Source of the DNA: Anadara kagoshimensis
Lineage: Eukaryota; Mollusca; Bivalvia; Arcoida; Arcidae
Length of the DNA stretch: 64,000 bases
Reading direction: 5' to 3'
Assembly: GCA_021292105.1 (NCBI GenBank)
Contig: CM037873.1
Coordinates: forward strand, 11,075,489 to 11,139,488
Shown here: positions 57,976 to 64,000 of the stretch, in pieces
How positions within the stretch are numbered: position 1 is the first letter of the stretch
Layout of the letters: each line of letters begins with the position of its first letter
The notes under the pieces: model-generated
What the model was told of the DNA's origin: nothing
Database searches by the model: none
The model's input: only the letters and a program-made list of their open reading frames with translations
Program-made: the position numbers and the translations under genes

Positions 57976-58744
57976 ATCCAGTTGGATGAGAAGCTATTGG
58001 TACATTGTTTAAGAAAATAGAAAAATCCTGTGGTTAGTCTGGAACTTGAACACAGCTGGATCTTCCAAATACACAGGTGGAATACAACAATAGCACTATC
58101 AACCAAGGTATACCATAAATGGCCTTAAGTTCTTTAAGTTGACAAAGCTAGATTTGTTTTCAGCATTCCTATTGATGCCATATGCCAATATAAGCTACAC
58201 AAGTATGATGTAAGAGGAAAATGTGTATATTGTTACTTGTAAATCCCTCCTTTGTCAAAAGAGCACACATCTCAACTTCCATCATATAAATATGTTCTTT
58301 TTGTTTTTCTTGTATACAAGTGTCAAGTAGTGTTATTTGAAGCTTTTGTAAAACCCAGATTGATGAAAATAAATCTGATAATTGTGTCTGAGTAGTTATT
58401 GTACTGAAGCTGATAATGTAGACATGACAGAAAAAATAGTTGTAATTGAAACGTCAATACCTAGAGAATCTCAAAGAAATAAGTGATGACATAATGGTAG
58501 TTTTGTGCTTAACTACTGGAGATATTCTTGTTTTCTTAGATCAGCACAGTCAAAGAAGACCATTTTGCTTATTAACCTTTGATGATGGAGTTCCATTGAT
58601 GTTTCAGAGTGTTTTAGTATGTGTTTGTTGCTTCAGATTGCTATGTTATTAGTTGTCAGTATACACTTTAATGTATTGTTGATCTGTTGTCATAGATATT
58701 GACTTTGGTCTTATGGCAGGATTTAAACCTAAATGTAAAAGATA
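57976..58744. other. AT-rich non-coding stretch
   Basis: No gene. A 68-codon frame at 58446 lacks motifs. Confidence 0.4.
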
Positions 58745-58936
58745 AGCTAGGAGCACATGCCTTTCTTTAGGGGCATAGTCCTTGCCTAAGGAGCTTAGTC
58801 CTTTCCTATGTAGCACAATCTGTGCTTAGGTAATACAATCTTTGTTTAAGCAGCTCAATTTTTTCTTAGGGAAAACAGTTTTTGATTAAGGAATTTAATT
58901 TTTGAAAAGTACAGTTGGTTACAGATCACAGTCCTT
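58745..58936. repeat. Degenerate 25-30 bp repeat preceding the 19-bp array
   Basis: 'ag(gag)c(a)tagtcctt.cctaagg' words recur five to six times with strong divergence. They may be the ancestral form of the 19-bp unit that follows. Confidence 0.5.
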
Positions 58937-59095
58937 GCTTACAGACACAATCCCTGCTTACGGACACAATCCCTGCTTACGGACACAATCCCTGCTTACG
59001 GACACAATCCTTGCTTACGGACACAATCCCTGCTTACGGACACAATCCTTGCTTACGGACACAATCCCTGCTTACGGACACAATCCCTGCTTCAA
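58937..59095. repeat. 19-bp tandem array, about 8 units
   Basis: 'gacacaatccctgcttacg' repeats eight times with only C/T variation at one position. Three units make 57 bp, so long frames stay open by repetition. Confidence 0.9.
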
Positions 59096-59149
59096 AGTAC
59101 CACAGTCCTTCAAAAATTTCTTAAAGAACACAGTTTTTGTTTAGGCTTT

Positions 59150-59636
59150 TAAAGTTTTCTATGAGATGCATTAATTCTGGTCCAAAATGCTATTTGACTT
59201 GCTGTTCTTATATCCATAAATACACAATTATTTTGTCAGTCAAATGACAGAAGTTTTAAGAACTGGGTTGATGTATTTAGACAAAGCAATTAAATTGAGC
59301 TAGTTGAACAAGTGATTTCATGACATCATTATTGCAGTTGTATATTAACGACTTTATATGACATAAAAGAAAGCTTATATATGTTTGATTTAGTCAGTAG
59401 ACTTATTCTGAGGTATAGAGGTTATGTAAACTTAAACAATACCATGACTACTATATATTGTACCATGTCATTTAAACAGAAACATGCAGCACTGGTAATC
59501 AATTATTCCGTCCATGATGACTGCTGCAGGTTGTGATTTGTGATCACAATTTGTAAAATACAACCTGAATATTAAAGGTGATAAGGTTTACAACCTTCAA
59601 AGGTTTCATCTTATCAGCCTATTATTTATTTTTTTT
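59150..59636. other. AT-rich non-coding stretch
   Basis: Nothing recognisable. Confidence 0.4.
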
Positions 59637-59637
59637 T

Positions 59638-59670
<33 letters not shown>
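59637..59670. repeat. Poly(T) tract
   Basis: A run of about 30 T residues broken once or twice. It is not clearly linked to a neighbouring element. Confidence 0.8.
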
Positions 59671-59673
<3 letters not shown>

Positions 59674-59920
59674 GTTTGTATTTTTTTGGAGGCGTTAAAA
59701 GTTATGGAGCTTCATAGTGTGATTGGTGTAATCCTTACAAATTGGTACAAAGTTGTAAATTCTGTGGCTTTTTCTACACATATTTGTATTTCAATGAAGT
59801 TATCATGTAACATGTTAAACTTAGTACATTAATTTCATGTAAATATGTCCAATATTAAATAAAGTCAGGTTTAATGTTCATTTACCCAATATGAATATTT
59901 AAGAGAACTTAATACCACAA

Positions 59921-60147
59921 TGTCGTGGAGTAAATAATTAAAAACCCCAATTGACATTGGATATTGTTTTGTATTTGTAATTTTGTTTACAATTCAACTT
60001 ACATTCGTAAAATGTCTACCTCGTGTACCTCGTGGTCCTATATTTTTCGGAAGTCCTTTGTTTCTTCTACCTAACGAATCGAAAAACGTTACGGATATCA
60101 AACCCGGAAACTATATTAAAATTAAAATTCTCGCGAAATTTGCGACA
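59921..60147 (-). repeat. 3' LTR of the BEL/Pao element (227 bp)
   Basis: On the minus strand it opens TGTCGCAAATTTCGCGAG and closes with CCACGACA, giving the terminal inverted repeat TGTCG/CGACA. The start abuts a polypurine tract. The outer border is inferred from the inverted repeat alone, because the partner LTR is not in the window. Outside it lies 'accacaa', which should contain the target-site duplication. Confidence 0.7.
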
Positions 60148-60157
60148 CTCCCCACCC
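60148..60157 (-). other. Polypurine tract of the BEL/Pao element
   Basis: The minus strand reads GGGTGGGGAG immediately before the LTR start. This is the expected second-strand primer position. Confidence 0.75.
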
Positions 60158-60215
60158 AAAAAAGTGAAAAACATAATAAGTCAATATTTCCCAAAAAAGT
60201 CACATAAATATACAT

Positions 60216-63200
60216 TCATTCTTTAATCCACTCATGAATTCTTTTTTCGGCAACAACGGCAGCTTTCCTTTTCACCCGAACAGGTTTTAAGTTGGTAGCA
60301 TCTTTACTTTCTGTAGTTTTGACTTCAGGAACGTCCACAATTTCAGTTGACATTTCAATTGGAAACAATAGATTAAGCGGTCTCCCGATGATTTTCTTTG
60401 ATGGTAACTGAACCTTTGCTGAGCGAATAGCATTGTCTCTACTTTTAACAAGTTTGCAGATACGACCAACTTTCCAACATCCTCTGGGTAATTCATCCTT
60501 AATCAAAACAACATCTCCAACACTTGGCATACATTGAGATTGAACTCTGTGTGCTTTGAGTTTAGTTTGTGTACGTTCGCGAAGACTTAACAAATAATCC
60601 TCATTCCATATCTTCCAAAATCGATTTAAATGTTTTTGACCTTTCTTCCAGATTTCCAGTAGTCGTTCGGATGAACTCACATATGGTCTAAATTCTTCTT
60701 CTTTGCCAATTTCACCTAAATATGGTGTTCCAGTTTTAGGGTTTAAAACCAAGAAATGTGATGGTGAAAGCGTAATGTCTGAATTAATGTCATCATTTAC
60801 ATACACCAAAGGTCGAGAATTTATAACAGCTTCAACTTCTTTCAATACTGTTAGTAACTGCTGATTTGTTAATACTATTCTACCTAACGTCTTCCTTAAT
60901 GTTCTTTTAACTAATCCAACCAATCTCTCATAGAATCCACCCATCCATGGTGCTAATTCTACAATAAAAGTCCATTTAATTCTTTCACTTGACACATAAC
61001 TTTGTAAATCCTTGTCTTGAATAACTTCAGCCCATATCTGTTGAATTGTAGCATCAGCTAGTTTAAATTGAGTAGCATTATCACTTATAATCTCAATCGG
61101 AGTACCACGTTGTGCAATAAATCTACGAAAACCAAGAAGAAATTCTTCACTTGTCATGTCTTGCATTAACTCCAAATGTACTGCACGAGTTACCATACAT
61201 GTAAATAGGCACACCCACACCTTTTTATGTCCTTCAGCTGACTTTACATACATTGGTCCCAAATAATCTAAACCAGTCCTACTAAAAGGTGTAGCTTCTG
61301 TAACGCGTTGCTTCGGAAATGGTGGCATTACAGGCATTTTATATGAGCCACCTTCATGACGCCGACATATGTTGCACTTTTTCAATACCGTTTTAATTGT
61401 AGCTCTTCCATGTGGAATCCAAAACTGTTGTCTAATATCACTTAGAGTTTGTGAAACACCTGAATGTAACAATCTTTTATGTCTTGACTCAACAACCAAT
61501 TGTGTAAATTTATCCCTTTGTGGCAGTAATATTGGATGTCTAGCACTTTCAGTTAATTCGATGTTTTGGAGCCGACCACCACATCTTAAAATTCCAGTGT
61601 CATCTACATAAATACCTAACTGATCCTTCAGAGAATTCTTCTTGCCACTTTTAATGTCATCAAACACTTGATTGAATGTTTTCATTTGAACAAACTTGAT
61701 CCACTTTCTCTCTGATTCTTCTAAGTCTTCAGATGTTAATTTAGTACTTGTATATATTTTCTTTAGTTTCTTGATAAATCTTAAGACGAATGCAGTCACT
61801 CTAAAAAGTTTACTTAACGATGAATATCTGTGTATTTCCATACCTCCTGGACTTACATATAAATTAGTATTGTTCTCCTTTGATAACACAACAATCTCCT
61901 TTGTCTTTGGTTTCTCCTCTGATTTGCATTTATGTTCGTCTTTGTCGTCCAATACAAATGTAAACTTTGGCCACTCATTTTTTGGTCTCAATAACCACTC
62001 TGGTCCATGCCACCATACTTTGTTTTCCATTAATGTTTTAACTTGTGATCCACGACTACCTACATCTGCTGGATTTTCATTTGACGGCAAATAGTGAAAT
62101 GAAATATCTTTGTGACTTTTGATTTCATTGACTCGATTTTGTACGAATGTCGACAACATCTTCCCTTTTGAGATCCACTGCAGAACGCATGTCGAATCCG
62201 TCCATATTTGTATATTTGAAATTGTAATTTGTAATTGTTTCTCGACGAAATTGACACATCTTACTCCAATTAGTACAGCCATTAATTCCATTCGGGGAAT
62301 TGTCATACCCTTGAGGGGTGCGAGTCTTGTTTTTGAAAATATCAAATTGACTTGTTTTTCTTTTCCATTTGTTTGATACATATATATTGCAGTTGCATAA
62401 GCCACCTTTGACGCATCGCAGAAACAATATAGTTCTGTGGTAACTTGACCTTCCTTTAAATCAACTCCTACACATCTTATCGTTTTGCAACTTGACAGGT
62501 TATCCAATTCTGCTTCTATATTTCTCCAATGTAACTTATCTGATTCACTGAGTTCGTCGTCCCAGTCCAAATTCTTCTGCCAAAGGGCTTGCATAAACAT
62601 TTTTCCTTTCAATATAACTGGTGCAAATAATCCTAGAGGGTCATAAACCGATGCTAAATGTTGCAACACAGTCCGTTTTGTCAGCACTTTACCTTTGTCA
62701 ATAGTTCCTCTTCTGTTGAGAATGATTTCATCACTTTTCGTTTTCCAAATATGTCCTAGTACCTTAACATTGTCTATATCACCTCTGTCGTTTTCTGGAA
62801 TTTTGTTGTTTACACTTTCGCTGTTTGTCACCCATTCTCTCAAGTTCATTGAAGCATCCTGGAAAACTATCTTTGCACCTTTGTACAGTTCCATCGCACT
62901 TTCCTCGTCATCTACACCCGTTATTACATTGTCAACATAAATGTTGTCTACAAGTTTATCTTTAACTATAGAATTGCTGGACTTAAGATGATGGTCAATT
63001 GTTGCCCCCAATAAGAATGGACTTGAAATTATACCAAAAGGGACTCTACAAAATCTATATTCTTGGATATTGTCACTGCTTACTTCATTCAACCTGTAGT
63101 CTTTCATCCAAATAAACCTTGTGGCATTGCGTTCATCTTGTTGAATTCCTAATTGTAGAAAAGCCTTTTCAATGTCTGCTGTTACAGCAATTTTGTGTAG

Positions 63201-63998
63201 ACGAAACCTCATTAATATTCCACAGAGATCTTGTAACATCACTGGTCCTCTATATAAACACTCGTTTAAACTTTTGTTTGTCTCCTTTGTTTTTGCAGAT
63301 GCATCATAAACCACTCTTAATTTGGTTGTCTTAGTTGGAGTTACAACAGCATGATGAGGTATATAATGAATTACACCGTTGTTCATTGTTTTCTCTACCT
63401 TTTCAATTACTCCTTTTTCTAACTGATCCCTAATTGTTGTGTCATAAGTTTTCATTAACTCCGGTTTGTTTTTCATCCGATTAACCAACGACTTCAAACG
63501 ACCTAAAGCCAATTCTCGATTAACTGGTAAGTCCGGTGGATACTCTTTCCATGGCCAAGTAACTTCATATCTACCGTCTACAAACTTTAAAGTTTCTGAA
63601 AATCTTTCCATGGCTTTCATATCATCTGATGTTTCTGTTGAATCCATTACACCTATTGATTCTACATTCCAGAAGTCTTCTAAATCTGGTTTCCTTACTA
63701 AGTGTTGGTCCACTTTACAAAACAAATTTGACTCTTTGTTGATCTGGATTTCATGTGACATAACAAACATACAGCATTCTGTATCATCTTGTTGTACTTC
63801 ATTTGTTCTACCTGTGAGAACCCATCCAAACTTTGACGCTAGCAAATAAAGTCCTGGTTGAATATTGATTTTCTGAGGCAAAATTATATCCAAATAATAG
63901 TCATTACCAATCAACAAATCCACACTCGATGATTCATTTTCAAGGGGTAAATTGTCAGCTAAAGGCAAATCCTTGAACAAATAACTGGTGTGTTCATC
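60216..63998 (-). CDS. pol: BEL/Pao pol polyprotein, C-terminal 1,260 residues (N-terminus outside window)
   Basis: The frame is open from the right edge to a stop at 60216-60218. Counting from codon 63980: end of the aspartic protease region (about 15-60, with DLLIGNDYY and SKFGWVLTG); reverse transcriptase (about 155-460, YVDN box); RNase H (about 515-640, with CDAS and WTDS); integrase zinc-binding region (about 830-875, HHCC pattern); integrase core (about 900-1060); and the BEL/Pao-specific C-terminal domain (about 1110-1210, with VGDVVLIKDELPRGCWKVG). The domain order RT, RNase H, integrase separates it from Copia, and the RT and C-terminal motifs separate it from Gypsy. The protein would copy element RNA and insert the DNA into the genome. 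There is no Met start here because the frame begins upstream of the window. Confidence 0.92.
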   Translation of the reverse strand, partial: DEHTSYLFKDLPLADNLPLENESSSVDLLIGNDYYLDIILPQKINIQPGLYLLASKFGWVLTGRTNEVQQDDTECCMFVMSHEIQINKESNLFCKVDQHLVRKPDLEDFWNVESIGVMDSTETSDDMKAMERFSETLKFVDGRYEVTWPWKEYPPDLPVNRELALGRLKSLVNRMKNKPELMKTYDTTIRDQLEKGVIEKVEKTMNNGVIHYIPHHAVVTPTKTTKLRVVYDASAKTKETNKSLNECLYRGPVMLQDLCGILMRFRLHKIAVTADIEKAFLQLGIQQDERNATRFIWMKDYRLNEVSSDNIQEYRFCRVPFGIISSPFLLGATIDHHLKSSNSIVKDKLVDNIYVDNVITGVDDEESAMELYKGAKIVFQDASMNLREWVTNSESVNNKIPENDRGDIDNVKVLGHIWKTKSDEIILNRRGTIDKGKVLTKRTVLQHLASVYDPLGLFAPVILKGKMFMQALWQKNLDWDDELSESDKLHWRNIEAELDNLSSCKTIRCVGVDLKEGQVTTELYCFCDASKVAYATAIYMYQTNGKEKQVNLIFSKTRLAPLKGMTIPRMELMAVLIGVRCVNFVEKQLQITISNIQIWTDSTCVLQWISKGKMLSTFVQNRVNEIKSHKDISFHYLPSNENPADVGSRGSQVKTLMENKVWWHGPEWLLRPKNEWPKFTFVLDDKDEHKCKSEEKPKTKEIVVLSKENNTNLYVSPGGMEIHRYSSLSKLFRVTAFVLRFIKKLKKIYTSTKLTSEDLEESERKWIKFVQMKTFNQVFDDIKSGKKNSLKDQLGIYVDDTGILRCGGRLQNIELTESARHPILLPQRDKFTQLVVESRHKRLLHSGVSQTLSDIRQQFWIPHGRATIKTVLKKCNICRRHEGGSYKMPVMPPFPKQRVTEATPFSRTGLDYLGPMYVKSAEGHKKVWVCLFTCMVTRAVHLELMQDMTSEEFLLGFRRFIAQRGTPIEIISDNATQFKLADATIQQIWAEVIQDKDLQSYVSSERIKWTFIVELAPWMGGFYERLVGLVKRTLRKTLGRIVLTNQQLLTVLKEVEAVINSRPLVYVNDDINSDITLSPSHFLVLNPKTGTPYLGEIGKEEEFRPYVSSSERLLEIWKKGQKHLNRFWKIWNEDYLLSLRERTQTKLKAHRVQSQCMPSVGDVVLIKDELPRGCWKVGRICKLVKSRDNAIRSAKVQLPSKKIIGRPLNLLFPIEMSTEIVDVPEVKTTESKDATNLKPVRVKRKAAVVAEKRIHEWIKE

Positions 63999-64000
63999 CT

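Larger units (their letters stand above)
59921..64000 (-). mobile_element. BEL/Pao LTR retrotransposon, 3' part (continues beyond the window)
   Basis: From the right edge leftward: the end of a protease region, reverse transcriptase, RNase H, integrase with zinc-binding and catalytic parts, a C-terminal domain typical of BEL/Pao pol, a polypurine tract, and a 3' LTR. Gag, the primer-binding site and the 5' LTR lie outside the window. The visible pol frame has no break, which suggests a young or recently active copy. LTR divergence cannot be used for dating because only one LTR is present. Confidence 0.92.

Noticed and set aside
58902-59144. Open frames over the 19-bp array
   Set aside because: Two overlapping frames stay open for the same repeat reason; no start context or protein-like composition.
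59637-59670. Poly(T) as the tail of a retroposed gene copy on the minus strand
   Set aside because: No coding remnant, SINE body or target duplication could be found next to it.
61369-63849. Several open frames opposite or overlapping the pol frame
   Set aside because: They are shadows of the BEL/Pao pol reading frame and have no domain signal.

Overview
This window looks like animal nuclear DNA, most likely from a bivalve mollusc or a close lophotrochozoan relative. It is AT-rich and almost empty of genes. It carries tRNA-derived SINEs, TA-flanked miniature DNA transposons, long tandem arrays, and the dispersed 'tcactaggtca' and 'gggggtat' repeats that I associate with bivalve genomes. The taxonomic call is inference from repeat style; no marker gene is present.

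Only two long protein-coding regions are convincing. The first (19347-21020, minus strand) is a single-exon coding region for a divergent seven-transmembrane receptor with a very long third intracellular loop. A good 3' splice site lies just upstream of its ATG, and a candidate non-coding 5' exon lies at 23144-23443. The second (from 59921 past the right edge, minus strand) is the 3' part of a BEL/Pao LTR retrotransposon. It has a long pol reading frame, a polypurine tract and a 227-bp 3' LTR. A weak ankyrin-like coding remnant lies at 7507-7785.

The rest is repeats and unclassified non-coding DNA. From left to right: 0-10 kb has short TIR elements, a 90-bp tandem array and a SINE with a perfect 14-bp target-site duplication. 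10-19 kb has dispersed repeat copies, small local duplications and a hairpin. 19-24 kb is the receptor locus. 24-40 kb has a minisatellite, three SINE types, a 753-bp TIR element, a 140-bp tandem array made from a decayed GIY-YIG-like coding segment, and a 46-bp array. 41-56 kb is unusually rich in tandem arrays (42, 56, 145, 82 and 83-bp units) and holds a three-layer nest (SINE, then a TA-target DNA transposon, then a second SINE). 57-59 kb has another SINE and a 19-bp array next to the retrotransposon.

There is no operon, CRISPR array or other bacterial-type system. Most short reading frames here come from AT-rich sequence or tandem repeats. The items most worth following are the receptor, which lacks several class A hallmarks, the nested transposons with iterated subterminal motifs, the GIY-YIG-derived array and three hairpins.
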